Assembly: GCA_019510465.1 (NCBI GenBank)
Contig: JAEKKH010000190.1
Location: forward strand, 1 to 36,521
Length of the DNA: 36,521 nucleotides
DNA from: Burkholderiales bacterium
Lineage (GTDB): Bacteria; Pseudomonadota; Gammaproteobacteria; Burkholderiales; Burkholderiaceae_C
Direction of reading: 5' to 3'
The position numbers and the translations under genes are program-made. This document shows positions 8,388-16,115 of this stretch, piece by piece. Numbering within the stretch: position 1 is the first letter of the stretch; each line of letters starts with the position of its first letter. The notes beneath the pieces are model-generated. The model was not told the DNA's origin and did not search any database. It saw only the letters and a list, made by a program, of their open reading frames with translations.

Positions 8388-9509
8388 TCACTTCCTGCGC
8401 AGCACCACGCTGCCGATCGAATAGCCGGCGCCGAAGGAGCAGATCACGCCGAGCTCGCCCGGCCGCATGTCCGCGTGGTACTGGTGGAAGGCGAGCACGG
8501 AGCCGGCCGACGAGGTGTTGGCGTAGGTGTCGAGCACCAGCGGCGCGAGGTCGCCGCCGGCCTCGGCGCCCACCAGCTTCTTCAGGATCAGCTGGTTCAT
8601 GCCGAGGTTGGCCTGGTGCAGCCAGAAGCGGCGCATCTGCGTCGGCTCCAGGCCCAGCGCGGCCAGGTGGGCCTCGATGTGGGCGGCGGCCATCGGCACC
8701 ACCTCCTTGAACACCTTGCGGCCCTCCTGGCGGAAGGTCTTGTCGCGCGCGGCCGGGTCGGAGTCCTCGCTGCGGTTCATGAAGCCGAAGTTGTTGCGGA
8801 TCGCGTTCGAGAACTGCGTCGCGAGCCGGGTGCCGACGACTTCCCACTGGTCGGTCGAGACGGCCGTGTCCGCGCTCTCGATCACCGTGGCCGTGCAGAC
8901 GTCGCCGAAGATGAAGTGGCAGTCGCGATCCTTGTATTCGATGTGGGCCGACGTGATCTCGGGGTTCACGACCAGCACGCACTTCGCGCTGCCCGCGCGC
9001 ACCGCGTTGACGGCCTGCTCGATGCCGAAGGTGGCCGACGAGCACGCCACGTTCATGTCGAAGCCGTAGCCGCCGGCGCCGATGGCCTGCTGGATCTCGA
9101 CGGCCATCGCGGGATAGGCGCGCTGCATGTTGGATGCGGCGCACAGCACGGCGTCGACGTCGGCGCCCGTCCTGCCCGCGGCGGCGAGCGCCTTGCGGCA
9201 GGCGTCGGCGGCGATCTCGGCCATCAGCGACAACTGGTCGTCGGGGCGCTCGGCGAACTTGGGCCGCATGCGCGCCGGGTCGAGCACGCCCTCCTTCTCG
9301 ATGACGTAGCGCTGCCGGATGCCCGAGGCCTTCTCGATGAACTCCACGCTGGAGGCCGTCAACGCCGTCTTGTCGCCGCGCGCGATGGCCTCGGCGTCGA
9401 TCGCGTTCTGCCGTTCGGCGTACGCGTTGTAGGCGGCGACGAGTTCCTCGTTGGTGACGATGTGCGGCGGCTGGTAGAGGCCGGTGCCGCTGATGACTGC
9501 TTGTGGCAT
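8388..9509 (-). CDS. Beta-ketoacyl-ACP synthase III family protein (FabH-like)
   Basis: A 373-residue thiolase-fold condensing enzyme. The FabH catalytic triad is clear: C156 in MNVACSSATFG, H298 in WLHQANLGMN, N331 in TYANTSSAGS. It is about 55 residues longer than housekeeping FabH (around 317), with an insert near 25-80 (AERQNAIDAEAIARGDKTAL) and another near 235-270. This long form resembles the secondary FabH-like synthases of Pseudomonas and Burkholderiales that accept longer acyl-CoA primers; that substrate range is inference. There are no other fatty-acid genes nearby and no adjacent acyl carrier protein, supporting an accessory rather than a primary role. AGGAA precedes the ATG. The gene upstream on the same strand is rluA, 125 bp away. 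Confidence 0.85.
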   Translation of the reverse strand: MPQAVISGTGLYQPPHIVTNEELVAAYNAYAERQNAIDAEAIARGDKTALTASSVEFIEKASGIRQRYVIEKEGVLDPARMRPKFAERPDDQLSLMAEIAADACRKALAAAGRTGADVDAVLCAASNMQRAYPAMAVEIQQAIGAGGYGFDMNVACSSATFGIEQAVNAVRAGSAKCVLVVNPEITSAHIEYKDRDCHFIFGDVCTATVIESADTAVSTDQWEVVGTRLATQFSNAIRNNFGFMNRSEDSDPAARDKTFRQEGRKVFKEVVPMAAAHIEAHLAALGLEPTQMRRFWLHQANLGMNQLILKKLVGAEAGGDLAPLVLDTYANTSSAGSVLAFHQYHADMRPGELGVICSFGAGYSIGSVVLRRK

Positions 9510-9634
9510 GGAGATTCCTGTTCGAACCGACCGATTTTAGCCGCGCAGGCCGCGCCGGATCGGAGCGGGATCTCGGGGAAAGCACCCGGGAGGCGTGACG
9601 TTGCCGACAGAACCGCGCAGGTTGACGTGGCGGC

Positions 9635-10321
9635 TCAGAACGGCACCGCGCTCTCGAAGACCAGCGGCTCGCCGGTGAGCGGGTGCGGCAGCGCGAGGCG
9701 GCAGGCGTGCAGCATCATGCGCGGCGACGGGTCGCCAGCGATGCCGTAGAACGGATCGCCCGCGATCGGGCAGCCGAGCGACGCGAGGTGCACGCGCAGC
9801 TGGTGCGTGCGGCCGGTGACCGGCGCGAGCGCGATGCGCGTCAACGTGCCCACGCCGTCGACCTGCGCCTGGCCGGCCACGCGGTAGTGCGTCAGCGAGG
9901 GCTTGCCGGTGTCGTGGCAGACGACCTGGCGCGGGCGGTTGGGCCAGTCGACCACCAGCGGCAGGTCGATCTCGCCTTCGTCGGCGGCGGGGCGGCCGTG
10001 CACCAGGGCCTCGTAGCGCTTGTCGACCTCGCGCTCGCGGAAGGCCTCGCTGAGCGACGCGTGGGCGAGCGCCCCACGCGCCAGCACGATGACGCCGCTG
10101 GTCATCATGTCGAGGCGGTGCACGATGCGCGCGTCGGGGTAGACGGCCTGCGCGCGCAGCAGCAGGCTGTCGCGCTTGTCGGGCCCGCGACCCGGCTCGG
10201 ACAGCAGCCCCGGCGGCTTCACGAGCACGACCAAGGCCGGCTCGACGTGCAGCATCTCGAGGCCGGTGTCGGGCGGCGGCCGGTAGGCGCCGGCATCGGG
10301 AACCGTGCGCGGCGCCGTCAA
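9635..10321 (-). CDS. rluA: RluA-family pseudouridine synthase
   Basis: A 228-residue RNA pseudouridine synthase. The catalytic aspartate D71 is in the RIVHRLDMMTSGVIVLARG motif; KPPGLLSEPGR near 35 and PVTGRTHQLRVHLASLG near 170 are further family signatures. E. coli RluA (219 residues) modifies U746 in 23S rRNA and U32 in some tRNAs; length and the LLSEPGR context favour RluA over RluC/RluD, which carry an S4 domain that is absent here. The start is a TTG at 10321 with GGGAGG 5 nt upstream; the next internal ATG (at residue 23) would cut close to the fold. Target specificity is by homology. Confidence 0.87.
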   Translation of the reverse strand: MTAPRTVPDAGAYRPPPDTGLEMLHVEPALVVLVKPPGLLSEPGRGPDKRDSLLLRAQAVYPDARIVHRLDMMTSGVIVLARGALAHASLSEAFREREVDKRYEALVHGRPAADEGEIDLPLVVDWPNRPRQVVCHDTGKPSLTHYRVAGQAQVDGVGTLTRIALAPVTGRTHQLRVHLASLGCPIAGDPFYGIAGDPSPRMMLHACRLALPHPLTGEPLVFESAVPF

Positions 10322-10456
10322 TTCCGCCTCCCTGGCGCTGCGCGCCTGCCTGCCGAGCGGGGGCGTTCGACCTTCGGGTGGCCGTGCGGGTTCATGAGGC
10401 CGGCCGCCGCCCGACGGCCGCGGCGCGAGCTCCCTCCGGGGCGGCCGGGCGTACGC

Positions 10457-11149
10457 TCACTTCTCGATCAGCAGGGACTCGACGTCGACGCCACGCTCGC
10501 GCAGCAGCGCCGTCAGCGGCCCCATCAGCGGGCCCAGGCGCTCCTCGACCGTGGCCCGGATCGTGTCGACGACGACCTGCGTTCCGCGCTCGATCTCGAT
10601 GTTCAGGAAGGCGCCGACGTCCTTGTCGCCGAAGGTCGTCATGCGCAGCGTCTCCGGGATCAGCCATACCTCGAACCAGCCCTCGGCCCGGTTCGCGTCG
10701 GACACCGTCAGGCTGGCACCGTTGATGGCGATGTAGCCCTTGGGAAAGATGTAGCGCATCCATGGCGACGGCACCGCGATGCGCATGACATGGTTGTTCT
10801 CCGGGTTGCGCACGGCGCCGAGCACGGCCTGGAAGTCGACATGGCCCGACAGCGGATGGCCGCCGATCTCCGCGCCGTCGCGCGCCGCACGCTCGACGTT
10901 GATGCGGCTGCCGACCTCGAGCGCGCCGAGGGTCGTGAGCGACAGGCTCTGCTGCATCACGTCGAAGCTGGCGGCGTCCTCGCCCACCCGCTCGGTCACG
11001 GTCAGGCACACGCCGTCCACGGAGACGCTGGCCCCGATCTCGAGGCCCTCGCAGAAGCCGCGCGGAAACGCGAGCGTGAAGCTGCGCAGGCCGGGCTTGT
11101 CGACGAGCACGGAGACGGTGGCGACGGCCTGGACGATGCCGGTGAACAT
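10457..11149 (-). CDS. ribE: Riboflavin synthase, alpha subunit
   Basis: A 230-residue lumazine-dismutating riboflavin synthase, the last step of riboflavin biosynthesis. It begins with the invariant MFTGIVQ and contains two tandem lumazine-binding domains: domain 1 with GASVSVDGVCLTV, domain 2 with YIAINGASLTV and LIPETLRMTTFG. The C-terminal tail is about 15 residues longer than E. coli RibC. AGGAA lies upstream of the ATG. It stands apart from other rib genes; ribA is 10 kb away at 21474. No FMN riboswitch pattern is visible in the 250-bp divergent gap to mntH, which instead holds REP-like repeats. A GC-rich 135-bp spacer separates it from rluA. Confidence 0.93.
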   Translation of the reverse strand: MFTGIVQAVATVSVLVDKPGLRSFTLAFPRGFCEGLEIGASVSVDGVCLTVTERVGEDAASFDVMQQSLSLTTLGALEVGSRINVERAARDGAEIGGHPLSGHVDFQAVLGAVRNPENNHVMRIAVPSPWMRYIFPKGYIAINGASLTVSDANRAEGWFEVWLIPETLRMTTFGDKDVGAFLNIEIERGTQVVVDTIRATVEERLGPLMGPLTALLRERGVDVESLLIEK

Positions 11150-11206
11150 GACGGGAATTCCTGGTGGCAGAAGACTCGATTGTCGCCGGTCGCGCCTCGC
11201 GACGTG

Positions 11207-11387
11207 GGGGTCAGGTCTTGAATGTTGCGGGGTCAGGTCTTGAATCGTCCACTTGTCGAAATTGCGCGGTCAAATTGCGGAGTCAATCGCGGAGTCAATT
11301 GCGGGGTCAGGTCTTGAATCGTGCGGGCCCATCCAGGCGCAGTGCATGATTCAAGACCTGACCCCGCGATATTCAAGACCTGACCCC
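11207..11387. repeat. REP-like cluster: five copies of a 17-mer plus degenerate half-units
   Basis: The 17-mer GGGGTCAGGTCTTGAAT occurs at 11207-11223, 11229-11245 and 11303-11319 on plus, and inverted at 11349-11365 and 11371-11387, all exact. Between the second and third copies, 11261-11298 holds three decayed 12-13-mers of the form TTGCGGAGTCAA. Repeats of this sequence are widespread in proteobacterial genomes and are associated with REP-associated tyrosine transposases (TnpA-REP, RAYT); no such gene is in the window. The cluster fills most of the divergent ribE-mntH promoter region and ends 15 bp before the mntH start codon. Confidence 0.85.
11301..11367. repeat. Long inverted repeat in the REP cluster (24-bp arms)
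   Basis: Arms 11301-11324 and 11344-11367 match at 23 of 24 positions and enclose a 19-nt loop. If transcribed in the mntH leader this would form a very stable hairpin; there is no U-tract, so it is not a classical terminator. Confidence 0.85.
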
Positions 11388-11402
11388 CCGGACGATCGAC
11401 GC

Positions 11403-12722
11403 ATGCAGTGGAGCCTTCCGAAGTTCGCGACCGCCCCGTTCTGCCCGTCCGAGGTCCGCGGCAGCATCGCGATCGCACCGGGCGCGCCGTGGTGGCAGCG
11501 GGTGCTGCGCTTCGCCGGGCCGGGCTTGCTGGTGGCCGTGGGCTACATGGACCCGGGCAACTGGGCCACCGACATCGAGGCCGGCTCGGTGTTCGGCTAC
11601 TCGCTGCTGTTCGTGGTGCTGCTGTCCAGCCTCGCGGCGATCGTGCTGCAGGTGCTGGCGCTGCGCCTGGGCATCGCCGGTGACGTCGACCTCGCGCGCG
11701 CATGCCGCCGCCGCTACGGCTCGACGGCGCGCTACGCGCTGTGGGCGATGGCCGAAGTCGCGATCGTCGCGTGCGACGTCGCCGAGGTGCTGGGCAGCGC
11801 GCTGGCGCTGCACCTGCTGCTGGGCGTGTCGCTGGCACTCGGCATCGTCATCACCGCGTTCGACACGCTGCTGGTGCTGGGGCTCAAGGGCAAGGGCTTC
11901 CGCCAGGTCGAGGCCATCGTGCTGGGCCTGGTGGCCACGATCGGCGTCTGCTTCGCGATCGAACTCGCGCTCGTCGGCCCCGACTGGCACGCCGTGGCCG
12001 CCGGCTTTACACCGCGCGCCGAGGCGCTGCGCGACCCGCGCGCGCTCTACATCGCGATCGGCATCCTCGGCGCCACGGTGATGCCGCACAACCTGTACCT
12101 GCACTCGTCGATCGTGCAGACCCGCCGCACCGGCGGCGACCACGCGAGCAAGGCCGGCGCATTGCGCCTGTCGACGATCGACACCGTCGGCTCGCTCCTG
12201 CTGGCGCTGCTGGTCAACGCCGCGATCCTCGTGCTGGCCGCGGGCGCGTTCCACACCACGGGCCACACGGGCGTCACCGAGATCCAGGACGCGTACCACC
12301 TGCTCGACCCCGTCGTGGGCTCGGGCGTGGCGACGTTGCTGTTCGGCGTCGCGCTGCTCGCGTCGGGCCAGAGCTCGACGTTCACCGGCACCATCGCCGG
12401 CCAGGTGATCATGGAGGGCTTCCTCGACCTGAAGATCCCGTGCTGGCAGCGCCGCCTGATCACGCGCGGCCTGGCGCTGGTGCCCGCGCTGTGCGGCGTG
12501 CTGTGGCTGGGCGACGCCGGGGTGGGGACGATGCTCGTCGCCAGCCAGGTGGTGCTGAGCCTGCAGCTGCCGTTCGCGATCTGGCCGCTCGTGCGGCTCA
12601 CCAGCGACCGCGCGGTGATGGGCTCTTTCGCGAACGGACCGGGACTGAAGTTCGTTGCATGGTCGCTCTTTGCGGTGATCGGCGCGGCGAACGCGGGCCT
12701 GTTCGCGACGCTGCTTCGCTGA
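11403..12722 (+). CDS. mntH: Nramp-family Mn2+/Fe2+ transporter
   Basis: A 439-residue inner-membrane proton-coupled divalent metal transporter. Metal-site signatures are in place: DPGN at 50-53 in TM1 (GYMDPGNWATDIEAGS) and MPH at 227-229 in TM6 (GATVMPHNLYLHSS). About 11 hydrophobic segments are visible, as expected. The ATG at 11403 was chosen because the protein then begins just before the conserved domain; the open frame extends back through the REP repeats to 11253, but that part only translates repeat sequence. No clear Shine-Dalgarno is seen. Since REP copies end 15 bp upstream, the promoter must be within or before the cluster. No MntR or Fur box is obvious. Confidence 0.92.
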   Translation: MQWSLPKFATAPFCPSEVRGSIAIAPGAPWWQRVLRFAGPGLLVAVGYMDPGNWATDIEAGSVFGYSLLFVVLLSSLAAIVLQVLALRLGIAGDVDLARACRRRYGSTARYALWAMAEVAIVACDVAEVLGSALALHLLLGVSLALGIVITAFDTLLVLGLKGKGFRQVEAIVLGLVATIGVCFAIELALVGPDWHAVAAGFTPRAEALRDPRALYIAIGILGATVMPHNLYLHSSIVQTRRTGGDHASKAGALRLSTIDTVGSLLLALLVNAAILVLAAGAFHTTGHTGVTEIQDAYHLLDPVVGSGVATLLFGVALLASGQSSTFTGTIAGQVIMEGFLDLKIPCWQRRLITRGLALVPALCGVLWLGDAGVGTMLVASQVVLSLQLPFAIWPLVRLTSDRAVMGSFANGPGLKFVAWSLFAVIGAANAGLFATLLR

Positions 12723-12764
12723 GGGCCGCACCCCACGCCTCGGACCGGATCGCCCGATTCGACC

Positions 12765-13112
12765 TCAGGCGCGGGCTGCCCAGTCGTCCGCGTCGAAGCC
12801 GACGGTGATGCGGCCGTCGTCCCACTCGACCACCGGACGCTTGATGACGCTCGCCTGCTCGCGCATCAGCGCCTGCGCCGTCGCCGCGTCGACCACCGAG
12901 GACTGCTGCGTCGCGTCGAGCTTGCGCCACGTGTTGCCCTTGCGATTGAGCACGCGCTCCCAGCCGGCGGCGTCCACCCAGGCCTGCAGGCGGTCAGCGG
13001 GCACGCCGGCCTTCTTGAAGTCGTGGAACGCGTGGGCGACGCCATGCGTGGCGAGCCAGTCGCGGGCGCGCTTGACCGTATCGCAGTTCGGGATGCCGTA
13101 GAGGGTCGTCAT
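12765..13112 (-). CDS. ArsC/Spx-family reductase (YffB-like)
   Basis: A 115-residue thioredoxin-fold protein of the ArsC family. C10 in YGIPNCDTVKRARDWL is the single redox cysteine; the DFKKAGVP and ASVIKRPVVEW motifs match the YffB subgroup rather than true arsenate reductases. YffB-like proteins are thought to act with glutathione; arsenate activity is doubtful. It lies 12 bp after the DUF2214 gene on the same strand and likely shares its transcript. The stop is 42 bp from the convergent mntH stop, and no clear terminator is visible between them. Confidence 0.88.
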   Translation of the reverse strand: MTTLYGIPNCDTVKRARDWLATHGVAHAFHDFKKAGVPADRLQAWVDAAGWERVLNRKGNTWRKLDATQQSSVVDAATAQALMREQASVIKRPVVEWDDGRITVGFDADDWAARA

Positions 13113-13124
13113 GCCCGGATTGTG

Positions 13125-13580
13125 TCATCCGAGGCCGACGGCGCGCGCCATCGCCGCCGCCAGCAGCGGGATCGGGACGAACAGCGCGAGCTCGGCGGTG
13201 AGCCAGCGCCGCGTGCTGGCGAGGTCGGCGTCCGGGACGGCGAAGCCGGGCTCGCGCGCCATCGCCTTCTTCCAGCGCAGGATGCGCACGGTCGGCGCCG
13301 CCGACGCGAGGCCGGCCAGCGCGAAGAACGCGAGCTTGGCCCAGAAGACCGGGTTGTGCAGGTAGAACGCCGCGCCCTTGGCACCCCCGTACACGCGGCC
13401 GAAGCCGATGGCGAGGATGGCCATCGCCAGCAGGCCGTAAAGGGCGTCCAGCCTCGCGAGGTGCGCGATGCGCGTCGCGCCCACTTGGCCGCGCATCAGC
13501 GCCAGTTCGACGGCGGGGATCGTCACCAGCGAGAAGACGACGAGGTGGTGCAGGCAGGCAAGGAGAAGGTCGATGGCCAT
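13125..13580 (-). CDS. DUF2214 family inner-membrane protein
   Basis: A 151-residue protein with four hydrophobic segments (starting about residues 4, 43, 80 and 127). It opens with a conserved His pair (LLACLHHLVVFSLV), typical of DUF2214, whose function is unknown. The ATG at 13580 was chosen because the open frame upstream (to 13640) merely reads through the operator and promoter. There is no Shine-Dalgarno, and the predicted transcript start would leave only about 20 nt of leader. It is divergent from a TetR regulator with which it shares a symmetrical operator, so it is the probable target of that regulator. Confidence 0.82.
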   Translation of the reverse strand: MAIDLLLACLHHLVVFSLVTIPAVELALMRGQVGATRIAHLARLDALYGLLAMAILAIGFGRVYGGAKGAAFYLHNPVFWAKLAFFALAGLASAAPTVRILRWKKAMAREPGFAVPDADLASTRRWLTAELALFVPIPLLAAAMARAVGLG

Positions 13581-13590
13581 GGCATGAATG

Positions 13591-13618
13591 TTTACAGTGG
13601 GTACATCGATCCTATGTG
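13591..13618 (+). promoter_or_regulatory. Predicted promoter of the TetR gene
   Basis: TTTACA (13591-13596), 16-bp spacer, TATGTG (13613-13618). The -35 is good and the -10 is moderate. It overlaps the divergent DUF2214 promoter, and its -35 lies in the left operator arm. Confidence 0.5.
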
Positions 13619-13637
13619 ACAATGTTCCCACTGTCAA
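13609..13637 (-). promoter_or_regulatory. Predicted promoter of the DUF2214 gene
   Basis: Read on the minus strand: perfect TTGACA (13637-13632), 17-bp spacer, TAGGAT (13614-13609). The -35 lies within the right operator arm. Confidence 0.65.
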
Positions 13638-13654
13638 CATTCCTCTCGCGCACC

Positions 13655-14284
13655 ATGGCCTCTCGCCAGCGCAAGCCGCCCCCGCGCGGCTACCACCACG
13701 GCGACCTGAAGAACGCGCTGCGCGACATGGCTTCCGCGCTGATCGCCGAGCATGGCGTCGAGGCCGTGAGCCTGCGCGGGATCTCGCAGGCGGCCGGCGT
13801 CAGCCACACCGCGGCCTACCGCCACTACGCCGACAAGCAGGCGCTGCTGGCCGCCATCGCTGAGGACGGTTTCCGCCAGCTCGCGGACATCAACCGTCGC
13901 ACCATCGCCCGGACCCCCGGCGGCCCCGTCGCGCAGCTGATGGCCTGCGGCCGCGCCTACGTGCGCTTCGGCGTGCAGCGCCCGCACGTGCTGCAGCTGA
14001 TGTTCAGCCAGGCCATCCCCGACTGGTCGGCGCACCCGACGCTGCAACAGGCCAGCGAGGAGCTCGCCCGGACGCTGGCGGACGTGGTCGCCGCGGGCCA
14101 GTCGGCGCAGGCGATGCAGCCGGCCCCGCTCGGCGAGATGACGCTGACCGCCTGGTCGCTGGTGCACGGCCTGGCGCTGCTGCTGGCGGGCCGGCGCATT
14201 CCCGCGCCGGTCATCGACGACGCCTTCGTCGAGCACATGGCCGAGCAGTGCGTCGCGCTGCTGATGCGCGGCCTGGCTCGCTGA
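13655..14284 (+). CDS. TetR/AcrR-family transcriptional regulator
   Basis: A 209-residue repressor. The N-terminal RGYHHGDLKNALRDMA helix is typical of the WHG-type subgroup, and the helix-turn-helix is at about 39-58 (LRGISQAAGVSHTAAYRHY). The C-terminal ligand domain contains GRAYVRFGVQRPHVLQLMF, also seen in that subgroup. The ATG at 13655 was preferred over a GTG at 13616 in the same frame, because the extra 13 codons would lie within the operator. It is divergent from the DUF2214 gene and probably autoregulated through the shared operator. The ligand is unknown. Confidence 0.9.
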   Translation: MASRQRKPPPRGYHHGDLKNALRDMASALIAEHGVEAVSLRGISQAAGVSHTAAYRHYADKQALLAAIAEDGFRQLADINRRTIARTPGGPVAQLMACGRAYVRFGVQRPHVLQLMFSQAIPDWSAHPTLQQASEELARTLADVVAAGQSAQAMQPAPLGEMTLTAWSLVHGLALLLAGRRIPAPVIDDAFVEHMAEQCVALLMRGLAR

Positions 14285-14482
14285 ACCGGCGCGCTGCCGC
14301 GTCGGCGGTACCGATTCGCGCGACCGTGGAGGGTCGGAACCGCCGTCGGCCCGTCGATGGCCAGCTTGCGGGCTCGCACATCACGCCGAGGCGCCGGAGA
14401 CAGACCCGTTCAAGAAGGAAGAAGGGCCGAACGGCATGTGCCTTGCCGAATCGAGCACATTGCAGTTGTACGGGAGCTTCCG

Positions 14483-15101
14483 ATGCCCGCGATCCTCGAC
14501 CACTGGCAAGTCCTGCCCCACGGGCCGCTGACGGCGGTCGACGACAAGGTCTGGACGGTCACCGGCACCCTCCACATGCCCGTGGGCGACTTCGAGCGCC
14601 GCATGAGCGTCGTGCGCCTGCGCGACGGCCGGCTGGTGATCTGGAGCGCCATCGCGCTGGACGAACCCGAGATGGCCCGCCTCGAGGGCCGGCGCGCGCG
14701 ACAAGGTGCTGGAGGTGGTGCCCGTGGACTCGTCGGCGCCCGACTTCGATGATCCCGACGTGCAGTGGATCACCGTGCCCGGCACGCAGGGCCACGAGGC
14801 CGCGCTGACCGTGCGCGGCGCGAAGGGCGTGACGCTGATCGTCAACGACCTGATCGCCAACCTGCGCCACCCGCACGGGTTCGGCGGCTGGATGCTCAAG
14901 CTGATGGGCTTCGCCGGCGACGAGCCCCACATTCCCGCCGTGCGCCGCATGGCGATGGTCAAGGACGGCCACGCGCTGGCGGACCAGCTGCAGGCCTGGA
15001 GCGACCTGCCCGAGCTGCGCTGCATCCTCGTGTCGCATGGCGAGCCCATCGTCGACGACCCGCGCGGCGAGCTGCAGCGGCTGGCCGACTCGCTGCGCTG
15101 A
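14483..15101 (+). pseudogene. DUF4336-type protein disrupted by an internal out-of-frame deletion
   Basis: The first part (ATG 14483; WQVLPHGPLTAVDD, then RRMSVVRLRDGRLVIWSAIA, MARLEG) and the second part (DKVLEVVPVDSSAPDF, GFGGWMLKLMGFAGDEPHIP, ILVSHGEPIVDD, ending 15101) are two halves of one DUF4336/metallo-hydrolase-like protein, but lie in different frames joined near 14690-14705. In relatives I know, the join is separated by roughly 35-40 residues with a VPxxxHRLDAxxWKxRYP-like segment containing a candidate metal-binding histidine. That segment is missing here, so this is a deletion rather than a single-base error. Read alone, the first frame stops at 14752. A sequencing or assembly collapse in the GGCCGGCGCGCGCG stretch is an alternative. 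Native function is unknown. Confidence 0.75.
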
Positions 15102-15201
15102 CGATTCCCGCTCTGAGCCCGGCCACCGCCGCGGCGACAGCCACTGTTCAGCTTCCTTCCTGGTCACGCCCAACAATGGGGCCATCAGGGAGAAAGAGAA
15201 C

Positions 15202-16002
15202 ATGACGAAGACGACGACCGTGGCCGCGCTGTTCGCGGCCTGCGCCACCTTGGCCGCATGCGGCGGCGGCGACGGCGGGAGCACGCCGCCCGCACCGCCG
15301 CCGCCGCCGCCGCTGCCGCTGCCGCAGACCTTCTCGTACGTCGCACCCGCGCTCGGCAGCACCGACAACTGGAACCGCACCCTGACCGACAGCGCCGGCA
15401 CCCGCGTGACGCTGCAGCTGCGCCAGCGCGTGACGCAGGCGAACCCGGACGGCAGCGAAGTCTGGACCTACGACGACCCGTCCGGCGTCGTCGAGACGCA
15501 TGACGGCCTCACGTTCCGCACGACGCCACAGGTCGACGACGTCTCGCCGGGCGGCTCGGTCACGGACTACACCAACACCCACCTCGACGGCACCCAGGTG
15601 ACCTGCGCCTACGGCCCGGCCGGCAACGGCACGGCCGCGGCCAACGTCGGCCGCGTGACCGAGCTCGCGGCGCGGCGCGGCGAGAGCTTCTCGATCGGCC
15701 AGACCTGGACGAGCTCGTACACGATCACTTGCGCCGGCCAGACGCCGGTGACCTTCCACGCGACGGCCAGCGTCATCGGCTACGAGACCGTCACCGTCCC
15801 GGCCGGCACGTTCCAGGCCGTGAAGGAGACGGTGGTGGCCGCCTACGTCGACAACGGCACGGCCGTCACCGCCAGCACCACGCTGTGGCGCGACCCGGGG
15901 CACTCGATGTTCTCCGTGAAGTCGGACGAGGCGATCGCGCACGACGGCGCGACGGCGGCCTACATCGCACGCGACGAGCGCGAACTGTCGAGCCGGCAGT
16001 GA
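15202..16002 (+). CDS. Predicted lipoprotein of unknown function
   Basis: A 266-residue protein with a lipoprotein signal peptide: lipobox LAAC, C20, followed by GGGDGG and a proline-rich linker (PPAPPPPPPLPLP) that probably spans from the membrane anchor. The rest is beta-rich with alternating polar/hydrophobic strands and no recognised catalytic motif. YETVTVPAGTFQAVKET resembles a pattern seen in other exported proteins with an unknown beta domain. The ATG at 15202 follows an AGGGAGAAAGAG purine tract. It stands between a broken DUF4336-type gene and a small unknown ORF on the same strand. I do not recognise a function. Confidence 0.75.
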   Translation: MTKTTTVAALFAACATLAACGGGDGGSTPPAPPPPPPLPLPQTFSYVAPALGSTDNWNRTLTDSAGTRVTLQLRQRVTQANPDGSEVWTYDDPSGVVETHDGLTFRTTPQVDDVSPGGSVTDYTNTHLDGTQVTCAYGPAGNGTAAANVGRVTELAARRGESFSIGQTWTSSYTITCAGQTPVTFHATASVIGYETVTVPAGTFQAVKETVVAAYVDNGTAVTASTTLWRDPGHSMFSVKSDEAIAHDGATAAYIARDERELSSRQ

Positions 16003-16115
16003 AGGCGGTCGGCGGCAAGGCATGAAGCTTGCCGCCGGTCGGGGTCTCCGGAGCCCGGCCATCGCAGACGAGCTCCGCCACTGGCCGCGCCAAGCGGTCG
16101 AACCCGGAGTCCGCG

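Larger units (their letters stand above)
13588..13640. promoter_or_regulatory. TetR-type operator: 18-bp arms in inverted orientation
   Basis: ATGTTTACAGTGGGTACA (13588-13605) and TGTTCCCACTGTCAACAT (13623-13640) are reverse complements at 16 of 18 positions, separated by 17 bp. The dyad lies between the divergent DUF2214 and TetR genes and its arms cover the -35 hexamers of both predicted promoters, so binding would repress both. Confidence 0.75.

Noticed and set aside
11150-11402. FMN riboswitch upstream of ribE
   Set aside because: The conserved RFN segments are absent; the gap is occupied by REP-like repeats.
11253-11402. N-terminal extension of MntH
   Set aside because: The extra 50 codons translate REP repeats and lack the composition of the real protein; family length supports the start at 11403.
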